Shown: one piece after another, positions 1 through 7,113 of the stretch | How the letters are laid out: each line of letters begins with the position of its first letter | Position numbering within the stretch: the first letter of the stretch is position 1 | From: Candidatus Rokuibacteriota bacterium | Lineage (GTDB): Bacteria > Methylomirabilota > Methylomirabilia > Rokubacteriales > CSP1-6 | Direction: 5' to 3' | DNA length: 33,097 bases | Assembly (NCBI GenBank): GCA_003220595.1 | Contig: QHSZ01000090.1 | Coordinates: forward strand, 1 to 33,097 | Program-made: the position numbers and the translations under genes | Notes under the pieces: model-generated | Told to the model about the DNA's origin: nothing | The model's database searches: none | What the model saw: only the letters and a program-made list of their open reading frames with translations

Positions 1-961
1 CGGGGCGGCGCAGCTCGGCAAGCGTCGCCAGCCCGGCGGCGCACGCGATGGCGTTGCCGTTGAATGTCCCGGCCTGCCACACGTAGTCCGGCGTGCCCTC
101 GAGGGCGGCGTCGAAGTGGCGCATGATCGCCTTCGGGCCGGCGACGCACGCGAGCGGGAAGCCGCCCGCGAGAACCTTCCCGAACGCCGCGAGGTCGGGG
201 ACGACGCGGTAGAACTCCTGGGCGCCCCCGTAGGCGAAGCGGAAGCCCGTGACGATCTCGTCGAAGACGAGCGGGACCTCGTGGCGCCGCGTCGCCGCGC
301 GGAGGCCCTCGAGAAAGCCCGGCGCGGGCGGGATCGTCCGCTGGTAGGGCTCGAGAAGCACCGCCGCGAGCTCGTCGTGATGGGTGTCGATCAGCGCCTC
401 GGCGGTCCCGAGGTCGTTGTAGGGCGCCACGAGCACCTCGCCCTCGAGCGCGTGCGGGATGCCGGCCGAGTCGGCCATGGGCGCCGGGAACGCCTTCGGC
501 GAGCGCGGGGTCACGCTCATGAGCCCATAGTCGTGGGCGCCGTGGAAGCCACCCTCGAACTTCAGGATCTTCTCGCGCTTGCGGAAGGCGCGCGCCACGC
601 GAAGCGCGAAAAACGTCGCCTCGCTCCCGCTCGACGTGTAGCGCACCTGCTCGGCGCACGGCACCGCCCGCACGATCTCTTCGGCCAACTGGATCGCGGG
701 CTCGTTGAGGAGGAAGTACGAGGTGCCGCGCGCCATCTGGCGCTCGACCGCCGCGACGACGGCCGGATGCGCGTGGCCGAGCAGCATCGGCCCCGAGCCC
801 AGGAGGTAGTCGAGGTACCGGCGGCCGTTCATGTCCCAGAGGTAGGCGCCCCGGCCCTCCTTGACGACGAACTCGAGCCCGGGACCGCTCCGGTGGCTGC
901 CGAGCACGCCGCCGGGCAGCACTTGCGCGGCGCGTCGAATCAGATCGTCCTGGTCGGTCAT
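1..961 (-). CDS. Class III aminotransferase, glutamate-1-semialdehyde aminomutase-like (3' part beyond window)
   Basis: The frame is open from an ATG at 961 to the window edge, giving about 320 N-terminal residues of a family usually near 430. Reading the minus strand shows the PLP fold type I landmarks: a phosphate-binding SSGSEA segment, FEGGFHGAHD, the FDEIVTGFRFAYGG segment with the PLP-contacting Asp, and FGKVLAGGFP with the Schiff-base lysine. The pattern is closest to glutamate-1-semialdehyde 2,1-aminomutases and related omega-aminotransferases. It lacks a heme-biosynthesis neighbourhood, so it more likely acts on another amino substrate; the substrate cannot be read from the sequence. 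GGAGG at 972-976 and GAGG at 967-970 precede the ATG and support this start. A sigma70-type promoter lies at 994-1021, so the gene is probably transcribed separately from the MaoC/CitE genes upstream. Confidence 0.9.
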   Translation of the reverse strand, partial: MTDQDDLIRRAAQVLPGGVLGSHRSGPGLEFVVKEGRGAYLWDMNGRRYLDYLLGSGPMLLGHAHPAVVAAVERQMARGTSYFLLNEPAIQLAEEIVRAVPCAEQVRYTSSGSEATFFALRVARAFRKREKILKFEGGFHGAHDYGLMSVTPRSPKAFPAPMADSAGIPHALEGEVLVAPYNDLGTAEALIDTHHDELAAVLLEPYQRTIPPAPGFLEGLRAATRRHEVPLVFDEIVTGFRFAYGGAQEFYRVVPDLAAFGKVLAGGFPLACVAGPKAIMRHFDAALEGTPDYVWQAGTFNGNAIACAAGLATLAELRRP

Positions 962-993
962 GCGTGCCTCGCCTCCGTTCGAAGAGTGGAACG

Positions 994-1021
994 ATGATAC
1001 GTGAGAACGCTATCCGGTCAA
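994..1021 (-). promoter_or_regulatory. Sigma70-type promoter for the aminotransferase
   Basis: On the minus strand TTGACC (plus 1016-1021) and TATCAT (plus 994-999) are separated by 16 bases, a good match to the -35/-10 consensus. The -10 lies about 32 bases upstream of the ATG at 961 and is followed by a GGAGG ribosome-binding site. The -35 overlaps the last codons of the alcohol dehydrogenase remnant. Confidence 0.55.
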
Positions 1022-1162
1022 GAGCACGCCCGAGCCCGGGAGGCCGCCGCGCTTCAGGAGCTCGAGCGCGTGGTTCGCCTCCGGGACGGGCCGGCGCTCG
1101 AGGCGCAGCGGTTGCGTCTCGACCGGGGCCTGGACGGCGAGGACCTGGGCGCGCGCGCTCAC
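1010..1162 (-). pseudogene. Remnant of a zinc-type alcohol dehydrogenase with a large in-frame internal deletion
   Basis: A 50-codon frame starts at a GTG (1160-1162) that overlaps the stop of the CitE-like gene in a GTGA junction, and ends with TAG at 1010-1012. The first half resembles the extreme N-terminus of medium-chain zinc alcohol dehydrogenases (a beta strand, then PVETQPLRLERRPVPE). The second half resembles the extreme C-terminus of the same family (ANHALELLKRGGLPGSGVLL). Family members have about 330-350 residues, so roughly 280-300 residues, including the catalytic zinc and Rossmann regions, are missing between them. The remaining peptide cannot be a working dehydrogenase. It may be a degraded third gene of the MaoC-CitE operon or an assembly collapse across a short repeat. 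The homology is by eye and rests on short segments. Confidence 0.5.
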
Positions 1163-2043
1163 GCGACGCCGGCGCGAGCCAGCAGCTTCAGCGCGCGCGC
1201 CAGGTGCGGCGCGTCGACCATCTGACCCCGGAAGGTGAACGCGTAGACGCCGCGACGCGCGTGCTCCTCGAACGCGGCGACGAGCTCGCGCGCCTCGGCG
1301 ATCGCTTCCTTCGCCGGCGTGAACACATCGTTGATCACCGGGATCTGGTTGGGGTGGATCGAAATCTTGCCGGTGAACCCCATCGCGACGGCGTCCTCAC
1401 ACTCGCGCCGGAGGCCGGCGAGGTCGGCGATGTCGGTGTACACGGTGTCGAGCGCCTCGACGCCCGCCGCGGCGGCCGCGACGGCGCACATGACGCGCGC
1501 GTAGCGGGGGATGTCGAGGTAGCGCCCGTCGGCATCGCGCACGCGGCCGAGGCCCATCGCAGCGCCGAGGTCTTCGACACCCCACGAGACGGCGACGACG
1601 CGCGGCGACGCCGCCGCGACCTCGCGGATGTTCAGGAGCCCCTCGGGCGTCTCGGTCGCGATCAGGGTGAGGCGCGTCGAGCCGTGCGGGATGCCGTGGC
1701 GCTGCTCGAGCCGTTCGAGCGCTTGGACGATCTCGCGCACATCGCCCGCGTGGCGCGGCTTCGGCACCACGTAGCCGTCGGGTCGCGCCGCGAGCGTCTC
1801 CTCCAGGTCGGCGCGGCCGAGCGGGCCCCAGATCGGATTCATGCGCACCCAGCGCTCGCGGCCACCGAACTCACGGCCCCGGAGCCACTCCGCCACGACC
1901 GGCCGTGTCGCCGTCTTGCGGTCGGGCGGGACCGCGTCCTCGAGGTCGAGGATGAGGCCGTCGGCCGGGAGCGTGAGGGCCTTGGCGAGCATCCGCTCGT
2001 TACCGCCCGGGACGAAGTGGAGCGAGCGCCGGCGGCGGCTCAC
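1159..2043 (-). CDS. HpcH/HpaI (CitE-like) aldolase/CoA ester lyase
   Basis: This 294-residue protein belongs to the CitE/malyl-CoA lyase branch of the HpcH/HpaI TIM-barrel family. These enzymes cleave or form C-C bonds in CoA thioesters such as malyl-, beta-methylmalyl- or citramalyl-CoA. Visible landmarks are SLHFVPG near the N-terminus, the Mg-linked LDLEDAV at about 32-38, the CoA/carboxylate-binding Arg67 in WVRMNP, Glu131/Glu134 in ATETPEG and Asp158 in GVEDLG. The start is a GTG at 2041-2043 overlapping the MaoC stop (GTGA), which fits translational coupling. With the MaoC hydratase it forms the typical hydratase-lyase pair for branched dicarboxyl-CoA compounds (mesaconyl-CoA to methylmalyl-CoA to glyoxylate plus propionyl-CoA). 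That specific substrate is inferred. Confidence 0.87.
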   Translation of the reverse strand: MSRRRRSLHFVPGGNERMLAKALTLPADGLILDLEDAVPPDRKTATRPVVAEWLRGREFGGRERWVRMNPIWGPLGRADLEETLAARPDGYVVPKPRHAGDVREIVQALERLEQRHGIPHGSTRLTLIATETPEGLLNIREVAAASPRVVAVSWGVEDLGAAMGLGRVRDADGRYLDIPRYARVMCAVAAAAAGVEALDTVYTDIADLAGLRRECEDAVAMGFTGKISIHPNQIPVINDVFTPAKEAIAEARELVAAFEEHARRGVYAFTFRGQMVDAPHLARALKLLARAGVA

Positions 2044-2492
2044 GCGGTCGTCTTCCGCATCATCGCGTTCCGGCGCGCCACCATCACGACCTCGCCGTGC
2101 TGGTTCCGCGCGCGATGCTCGAACGTGACGATGCCCCACTGCGGGCGGGACTTCGACTCGCGCTTGCCGACCACTTCGGTCTCCGCGTAGACGGTGTCGC
2201 CGTGGAAGACGGGCTTCGGGAACTCGATCGTGTCGAAACCCAGATTCCCGACGGTAGTGCCCAGCGTCGTCTCGCCGACGGACAGGCCGACGGCAACCCC
2301 GAGGGTCAGCAGGCTGTTGACCAGCGGCCGGCCGAACTCGGCCTTGGACGCCGCATGGAAGTCGACGTGCAGCGGCTGCGGGTTCATGGTGAGGCAGGAG
2401 AAGAACACGTTGTCGGCCTCGGTGATCGTCCGGCCGGGCTGGTGCTTGAACGTCTGGCCCACCTCGAGCTCGTCGAAGTACTTGCCCGCCAT
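2040..2492 (-). CDS. MaoC-family (hot-dog) enoyl-CoA hydratase/dehydratase
   Basis: A 150-residue single hot-dog domain protein. The segment [19 protein letters not shown] (about 30-48) is the hydratase-2 active-site region. Here the usual G-D is replaced by M-N, as in the MaoC subgroup of mesaconyl-CoA hydratases / beta-methylmalyl-CoA dehydratases, while the His is kept. [13 protein letters not shown] follows as the usual overhang helix. A strong GGAGGGT at 2499-2505 precedes the ATG at 2490-2492. The gene leads the operon with the CitE-like lyase (GTGA overlap). Its start faces the methanethiol oxidase operon across a 116-base region. Confidence 0.88.
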   Translation of the reverse strand: MAGKYFDELEVGQTFKHQPGRTITEADNVFFSCLTMNPQPLHVDFHAASKAEFGRPLVNSLLTLGVAVGLSVGETTLGTTVGNLGFDTIEFPKPVFHGDTVYAETEVVGKRESKSRPQWGIVTFEHRARNQHGEVVMVARRNAMMRKTTA

Positions 2493-2537
2493 CGGGACCC
2501 TCCTCGGTGGCGTGATGGTATATCCGATCCGCGATTG

Positions 2538-2566
2538 TTGACACGCCCCAAAAAGGGCATGATAGC
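2538..2566 (+). promoter_or_regulatory. Candidate promoter of the methanethiol oxidase operon
   Basis: TTGACA at 2538-2543 is a perfect -35, followed after 17 bases by GATAGC (2561-2566), a weak -10. The mtoX start codon lies 43 bases downstream behind a purine-rich GGAGAGGAG ribosome-binding site (2594-2602). The region 2493-2608 is the only untranslated space between the divergent MaoC and mtoX genes; I see no other convincing element in it. Confidence 0.45.
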
Positions 2567-2608
2567 GTCCCCCACGCGGTGACGCGCGCGGTGGGAGAGG
2601 AGCCCTGC

Positions 2609-3898
2609 ATGAACGCCAGACGCTTTCGCCTCGCGGTCACGGCCGCCCTCATGATCCTGTCCCTGCTGGGCACGAGGCCCGCCGTCGCGGACGAGACCTG
2701 TCAGTCGCCATTCCTGCCGAAGGTGACCGGGCAGGAGGACTACGTCTACGTCTGGACCCTCGGCGTCGCCGGGGTCGCCGATGGCAACGACAGCCTGGTC
2801 ACCGTCGATGTGCGCCCGGGGTCGCCGACCTACGGCCGCGTCATCCACCGGGCGCCGGTGCGGGGACGCCACGAAGCCCACCACGCCGGGTTCACGGACG
2901 ATCGGCGACAGCTCTGGGCGGGCGGGCTCGACGACAGCTACATCTTCGTCTTCGACGTCGCGTCGAACCCGGCCAAGCCTCGCCTCGTGAAGACGATCAC
3001 CAGCTTCGTCAAGGACACGGGGGGCCTCGTCGGCCCGCACACGTTCTACGCGCTGCCGGGACGCATGCTGATCTCCGCCCTCTCGAACGCGACCGACGGC
3101 TCGGGCCGCACCGGCCTCGCCGAATACGGCAACGACGGAAAGTTCATCCGGACGATCTGGATGCCGAAGGAGGCCCCGTACGGCTACGACGTCCGCGTGA
3201 ACGTCAACCTGAACCGGATGCTCACCTCGTCCTTCGCCGGCAAGAAGAATTACATGCGCGCCTTCGGCGAGCTGACGAAGGATCCGGAGGCCATGAAGGC
3301 GTTCGGGGACTCGGTGATCGTGTGGGACTTCCACGCGCGCAAGCCGCTGCAGATCCTCCGCGTGCCCGGGGCGCCGCTCGAGCTCCGCTGGGCGCTCCAG
3401 CCCAACCACCACTACGCATTCACCGCGACGGCCCTGACGCATCAGCTCGTCCTGATCTACCTGAAGGAGGACGGCACGTGGGCGACGAAGAACATCGCCG
3501 ATATCGGCGAGAATATCCCGGTCGACATCAGCCTGGCGCCGGACGACAGCAAGGTCTATGTGAATTCGTTCATGGACGGCACGCTGCGGGTCTACGACGT
3601 GTCGAATCCGTTCGAGGGAAAGCTCATCGAGCAGGTCAAGCTGGGTGAGATGGCCAACATGGTGTCGGAGTCGTGGGACGGCAAGCGGATCTACGCCACG
3701 AACTCTCTCCTGTCTCAGTGGGACAAGCCCGGGGACTACTGGCTCAAGGCGTACGCCTGGGAGGGCGGCAAGCTGGTCCCCAAGTTCACCACGGACTTCA
3801 CGGCGGTGGGTCGCGCCCACATCATGAACTTCGGGACGGCGGCACCGATCGTGGCGCGCGGCGCGAACCACATCGCGCAGCGGGCGCGGGCGCGGTGA
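2609..3898 (+). CDS. mtoX: Periplasmic methanethiol oxidase / selenium-binding protein 56 family
   Basis: The SBP56 family beta-propeller copper enzyme methanethiol oxidase converts methanethiol, O2 and water to formaldehyde, H2S and H2O2. From the ATG at 2609 the 429-residue product starts with a clear Sec signal peptide (RR, hydrophobic stretch 8-20, cleavage near AVA-DE at 26-28). This predicts a periplasmic protein, as for bacterial MtoX. Family histidines are visible in HEAHHAGF (His88, His91, His92), [10 protein letters not shown] (His144) and GRAHIMNFG near the C-terminus; these are the likely copper ligands. I chose 2609 rather than 2579 because it follows GGAGAGGAG and starts directly with the signal peptide. 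The SCO1/SenC gene that follows with a 4-base overlap matches the known mtoX neighbourhood (SCO and MauG); no mauG is present here. The family name does not mean that the protein contains selenocysteine. Confidence 0.87.
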   Translation: MNARRFRLAVTAALMILSLLGTRPAVADETCQSPFLPKVTGQEDYVYVWTLGVAGVADGNDSLVTVDVRPGSPTYGRVIHRAPVRGRHEAHHAGFTDDRRQLWAGGLDDSYIFVFDVASNPAKPRLVKTITSFVKDTGGLVGPHTFYALPGRMLISALSNATDGSGRTGLAEYGNDGKFIRTIWMPKEAPYGYDVRVNVNLNRMLTSSFAGKKNYMRAFGELTKDPEAMKAFGDSVIVWDFHARKPLQILRVPGAPLELRWALQPNHHYAFTATALTHQLVLIYLKEDGTWATKNIADIGENIPVDISLAPDDSKVYVNSFMDGTLRVYDVSNPFEGKLIEQVKLGEMANMVSESWDGKRIYATNSLLSQWDKPGDYWLKAYAWEGGKLVPKFTTDFTAVGRAHIMNFGTAAPIVARGANHIAQRARAR

Positions 3899-4617
3899 CG
3901 CGTCTCCGGCGCTGGCGCCCCCTGTCGAGCCTCGTGCTGCTGGCCGCCCTCGCGGCCGGCCCGACCTCCGCCCACGAGCGCCCGCCAGCCGAGGAGGTCT
4001 ACATCCAGGGAGACTTCACCCCCAGGTTCACCCCTCCGGCTCCAGGGACCTACGAGCTGCCCGCGATCACACGGGTCGGCTCGTTCCCGGTGCTCGAGCG
4101 AGGCCGCGCCCTCCGGACGCAGGCGCTGCTGGCGGGCAAGATCGGCGTCGTGAGCTTCATCTACACGGCCTGCTCGGAGACGCTCGGCTGTCCCCTGGCG
4201 AGCGAAGCCATGCGACGGATCCAGCACCAGGTGGCGCACGAGGGCCTGCGGGAGCGCGTCGTGCTGCTCTCGGTGACCTTCGACGACGTGCTCGACCGCG
4301 CCTCGCACCTCGACGCGTACGCGCAGCGGTGGGGGGCCGATCGCTCGCTCTGGCACTTCGTGCGGGCGCCATCCGAGCAGAGCCTCGAGGCGATGCTGGC
4401 CGGTTTTGGTCAAGACCGGACCAAGCTCTATGACGCGCACGGCCGGTTCACCGGCCGCTATCGGCACACGCTCAAGGTGTTTCTGGTGGACCAGCGCGGC
4501 GCCGTTCGGAACATCTACAGCACGGGGTTCCTGGTCCCGCAGGTGGTGATCAACGACATCAAGACGGTGCTCAACGAACGCGGTCCCGACCGCCTCTCCC
4601 CGGAGGAGCCACGATGA
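3895..4617 (+). CDS. SCO1/SenC-family copper chaperone
   Basis: A 240-residue thioredoxin-fold protein. It starts at a GTG (3895-3897) overlapping the mtoX stop and begins with a signal sequence (RLRRW, hydrophobic 10-21, ending near TSAHE). SCO proteins deliver copper to periplasmic or membrane copper sites. Here the cysteines are Cys93 and Cys99 in TACSETLGCPL, a CX5C spacing rather than the classic CX3C. The third ligand, His191 in RYRHTLKVF, is in the expected position. FDD at about 130 and the FLVDQRG strand are typical. The operon position indicates a role in loading or maintaining copper in the methanethiol oxidase; this is inferred from context. Confidence 0.83.
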   Translation: MTRLRRWRPLSSLVLLAALAAGPTSAHERPPAEEVYIQGDFTPRFTPPAPGTYELPAITRVGSFPVLERGRALRTQALLAGKIGVVSFIYTACSETLGCPLASEAMRRIQHQVAHEGLRERVVLLSVTFDDVLDRASHLDAYAQRWGADRSLWHFVRAPSEQSLEAMLAGFGQDRTKLYDAHGRFTGRYRHTLKVFLVDQRGAVRNIYSTGFLVPQVVINDIKTVLNERGPDRLSPEEPR

Positions 4618-4937
4618 TCTACGAATACCGCGCCTACTACGTCATGCCCGGACGCATGCCCGACATCCAGAAGCGGTTCGCCGAGGTCACGATGAACCTC
4701 TTCAAGAAGCACGGCATCCGCGTCGTCGGCTTCTGGGAAACGGTCTTCGGCGAGTCGAACGAGCTCGTCTACATCTGCGCCTACGACGACCTCGCCCATC
4801 GGCAGCGCGCGTGGTCCGCGTTCATGGCGGACCCGGAGTGGCTGGCGGCGCGGAAGGCGAGCGAGACGAACGGCCCGCTCGTGGAGCGCGTCGTCAACAA
4901 GATCTGGCGGCCGACCAGCTTCTCGCCGCTGCAATGA
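4614..4937 (+). CDS. NIPSNAP family protein
   Basis: A 107-residue single-domain protein with a dimeric alpha/beta-barrel (ferredoxin-like) pattern. It has the NIPSNAP opening MIYEYRAYYVMPGRM, the central GFWETVFGESNELVYICAYDD strand pair and a WSAFMADPEW helix (all seen). The biochemical function of bacterial NIPSNAP proteins is not known. The ATG overlaps the SCO stop (ATGA at 4614-4617) and its own stop overlaps the LhgO start (4934-4937), so it is translationally embedded in the mtoX operon. It may bind or process a small product of the pathway; that is speculation. Confidence 0.83.
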   Translation: MIYEYRAYYVMPGRMPDIQKRFAEVTMNLFKKHGIRVVGFWETVFGESNELVYICAYDDLAHRQRAWSAFMADPEWLAARKASETNGPLVERVVNKIWRPTSFSPLQ

Positions 4938-6136
4938 CCTACGACCTGGCGATCGTCGGGGGCGGCATCGTCGGCCTCGCCACCGCGCGCGCCCTCCGCG
5001 AGCGGGCACCCGACGCGCGGCTCGTGATCCTCGAGAAGGAGCCGCGCGTGGCCGGCCATCAGACCGGCCACAACTCCGGCGTCATCCACTCGGGGATCTA
5101 CTACAAGCCGGGCTCGTACAAGGCCAAGCTCACGGTCGAGGGCAAGGGCCTCATGTACCAGTTCTGCGAGAAGCACGGGATCCGCATCGAGCGCTGCGGC
5201 AAGGTGATCGTCGCGACGACCGAGGCGGAGCTTCCGCGCTTGCAGACCCTCTACGAGCGCGGGATCGCCAACGGCGTGCCGGTCGAGCCGCTCGAGCCCG
5301 CGCGCCTGCGTGAGCTCGAGCCTCACGCGGCGGGGCTCGCCGGGATCCACTCGCCGTCCACCGGGATCGTGGACTACGTCGAGGTCGCCCAGGCCATGGC
5401 GCGCGAGCTCACCGGCGCGGGGGTCACGCTCGAGACGAGCGCGCGGGTGACGGCGATCGCGCGCACGGGCGAGGGCGTGGAGATCGCGGCGACCCGGCTC
5501 GCGGTGCGGGCCCGGCGGCTCATCAACTGCGCTGGGCTCTACTCGGACGCGATCGCGCGGCTCGCGGGTGCGCGCCCGGACGTGAGGATCATCCCTTTCC
5601 GGGGCGAGTACTACATGCTGCGCCCGGAGCGGCGCTCGCTCGTGCGGGGCCTCATCTATCCCGTCCCCGACCCCGAGTTCCCGTTCCTCGGCGTTCATCT
5701 CACCCGCACCGTGCACGGCGACGTCGAGGCGGGGCCGAACGCGGTCTTCGCCTTCGCGCGGGAGGGCTACCGTTTCGGCCGCGTGAGTCCCCGCGAGCTC
5801 GCCGGCACGCTCGCCTACGCGGGGTTCTGGCGGATGGCGCGCCGCTACTGGCGGACCGGGACCTACGAGATGTATCGCTCGCTGAGCAAGGCGGCCTTCG
5901 TCCGGGCGCTCCAGCGCCTGGTGCCCGACCTCCGCCGCAGGGACCTGGCGGCCGGCGGCGCAGGCGTCCGCGCCCAGGCCGTGAGCCCCGACGGCTCGCT
6001 CGTGGACGACTTCCGCATCGTCACGGAGCCTCACGCGATCCACGTGCTCAACGCGCCCTCGCCCGCGGCGACCGCATCGCTCGCGATCGGCCGCCACATC
6101 GCGGGCCTCGCCACCGAGGCCTTCGGGCTCCGGTAA
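4934..6136 (+). CDS. lhgO: L-2-hydroxyglutarate oxidase/dehydrogenase
   Basis: This FAD-dependent oxidoreductase of the DAO family oxidises L-2-hydroxyglutarate to 2-oxoglutarate. It is 400 residues, the usual length for LhgO/YgaF. The dinucleotide-binding GGGIVGLATA lies at about 9-18. The LhgO signature region HQTGHNSGVIHSGIYYKPGS is at about 45-64, and PFRGEYYML and GVHLTRTVHGDVEAGPNAV follow in the substrate domain. The C-terminal segment APSPAATASLAIG binds FAD. The ATG at 4934 overlaps the NIPSNAP stop (ATGA). It ends the four-gene mtoX operon. The link between methanethiol oxidation and L-2-hydroxyglutarate repair is not obvious and may only reflect shared expression. Confidence 0.9.
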   Translation: MTYDLAIVGGGIVGLATARALRERAPDARLVILEKEPRVAGHQTGHNSGVIHSGIYYKPGSYKAKLTVEGKGLMYQFCEKHGIRIERCGKVIVATTEAELPRLQTLYERGIANGVPVEPLEPARLRELEPHAAGLAGIHSPSTGIVDYVEVAQAMARELTGAGVTLETSARVTAIARTGEGVEIAATRLAVRARRLINCAGLYSDAIARLAGARPDVRIIPFRGEYYMLRPERRSLVRGLIYPVPDPEFPFLGVHLTRTVHGDVEAGPNAVFAFAREGYRFGRVSPRELAGTLAYAGFWRMARRYWRTGTYEMYRSLSKAAFVRALQRLVPDLRRRDLAAGGAGVRAQAVSPDGSLVDDFRIVTEPHAIHVLNAPSPAATASLAIGRHIAGLATEAFGLR

Positions 6137-6166
6137 CCGACTGGTTGAATATGGGGGGCCCCCAGC

Positions 6167-7024
6167 CTAACGGGCGAGCGCGACGCAGATGACGCCCGCC
6201 AGGACGATCGAGGCGCCGGCCAGGCGGGGACCGAAGCGCCCCTCACCCAGCCAGAACGTCCCGAGGAACGTCGAGAAGAGGATCGAGAGCTCCCGCGCCG
6301 CGACGACGTAGCCGACCTTCGAGAGACGGAAGGCGAAGAGCACGAGCAGATAGCTGGTCAGGTTCATGGTGGACGCGATCAGGATCGTCCGCCAGTTCGC
6401 CCTCCACTCACGCGCGAGGGCGGGGCGATCGGCGAGGACGACCGGCGCGAGGAGCGCCGCCATGCCGAGCCCCATGAGCGCGATGTAGGGGACCGGGTCC
6501 AGTCGCGCGACGCCCGCCTTGTCCACGAGCGAGTAGGTCGCGATCGTCACGCCCGTCAGGAGCGCCCAGGCGGTGCCGCGGCCGCGCGCCTCCGGCGGAG
6601 CGCCGGCTGGCCGCGCCACCAGGCTCAGGCTCACGATCCCCGCCACGACGAGCGTCACGCCGAGCGTCCCGAGCGGCGAGAGCCACTCGTCGAAGACGGC
6701 GAGCGCGATCAGCGGTACGAGCGCGACGCCGAGGCCGCGGGCGACCGGATAGACGCGCGAGAAGTCGCCGTGGCGGTAGGCGCGCCCGAGGGCGAAGAAA
6801 TACACGGCGTGGATCGCGATGGTCGCGAGCACCCACGGCACCGCCGCGGCCGGCACGCCCCCGGCGGGCAGGCGGAAGAGCCCGACGGGCACGAGGGCGA
6901 CCGAGGCGAGGGCCACCGATGACCACAGAAAGACGAGCTGGTCCTGGGCCCGCTTGGCCAGCGCGTTCCAGATCGCGTGGAGGAGCGCGGCGGCGATGAC
7001 CAGGGTGAGCGCGCGACCGGACAC
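6167..7024 (-). CDS. EamA/DMT-superfamily transporter
   Basis: A 285-residue integral membrane protein with about ten hydrophobic segments arranged as two EamA halves. The first half begins at LVIAAALLHAIWNALAKRA and the second at GTAWALLTGVTIATYSLVDK, each starting with the characteristic small-residue-rich helix. Such proteins export metabolites or drugs by exchange or proton coupling; the substrate cannot be inferred. The start is GTG (7022-7024) without a convincing Shine-Dalgarno sequence. The gene converges on lhgO (30-base gap, 6137-6166, containing only a short G6C5 dyad) and diverges from the DGQHR gene. Confidence 0.85.
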   Translation of the reverse strand: MSGRALTLVIAAALLHAIWNALAKRAQDQLVFLWSSVALASVALVPVGLFRLPAGGVPAAAVPWVLATIAIHAVYFFALGRAYRHGDFSRVYPVARGLGVALVPLIALAVFDEWLSPLGTLGVTLVVAGIVSLSLVARPAGAPPEARGRGTAWALLTGVTIATYSLVDKAGVARLDPVPYIALMGLGMAALLAPVVLADRPALAREWRANWRTILIASTMNLTSYLLVLFAFRLSKVGYVVAARELSILFSTFLGTFWLGEGRFGPRLAGASIVLAGVICVALAR

Positions 7025-7074
7025 GCGGCCATCTTAACGGAACTCCCGGTGGTTAAAGGCCGAAAATGCCTCTA

Positions 7075-7104
7075 TTGACAGGGGTTTGGGGACCAGTGTA
7101 GACT
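7075..7104 (+). promoter_or_regulatory. Promoter placed for a leaderless transcript of the DGQHR gene
   Basis: TTGACA (7075-7080, perfect -35) and TAGACT (7099-7104) are separated by 18 bases. Only nine bases (7105-7113) separate the -10 from the ATG at 7114, and they contain no Shine-Dalgarno sequence (CTCCTCCGG). Transcription would start at or within a few bases of the start codon. Confidence 0.65.
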
Positions 7105-7113
7105 CCTCCGGCT

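Noticed and set aside
1001-1225. Small plus-strand open frame in the gap before the CitE-like gene
   Set aside because: It shows no family pattern and lies opposite the better-supported alcohol dehydrogenase remnant and the aminotransferase promoter.
2609-3898. Selenium-binding protein name as support for selenocysteine use in this genome
   Set aside because: SBP56/methanethiol oxidase proteins do not need selenocysteine, and this gene has no in-frame UGA; it is no evidence for Sec machinery.
6141-6165. G6C5 dyad between lhgO and the EamA gene as an intrinsic terminator
   Set aside because: There is no room for a loop and no T-run; the dyad is short and expected by chance in such GC-rich DNA.
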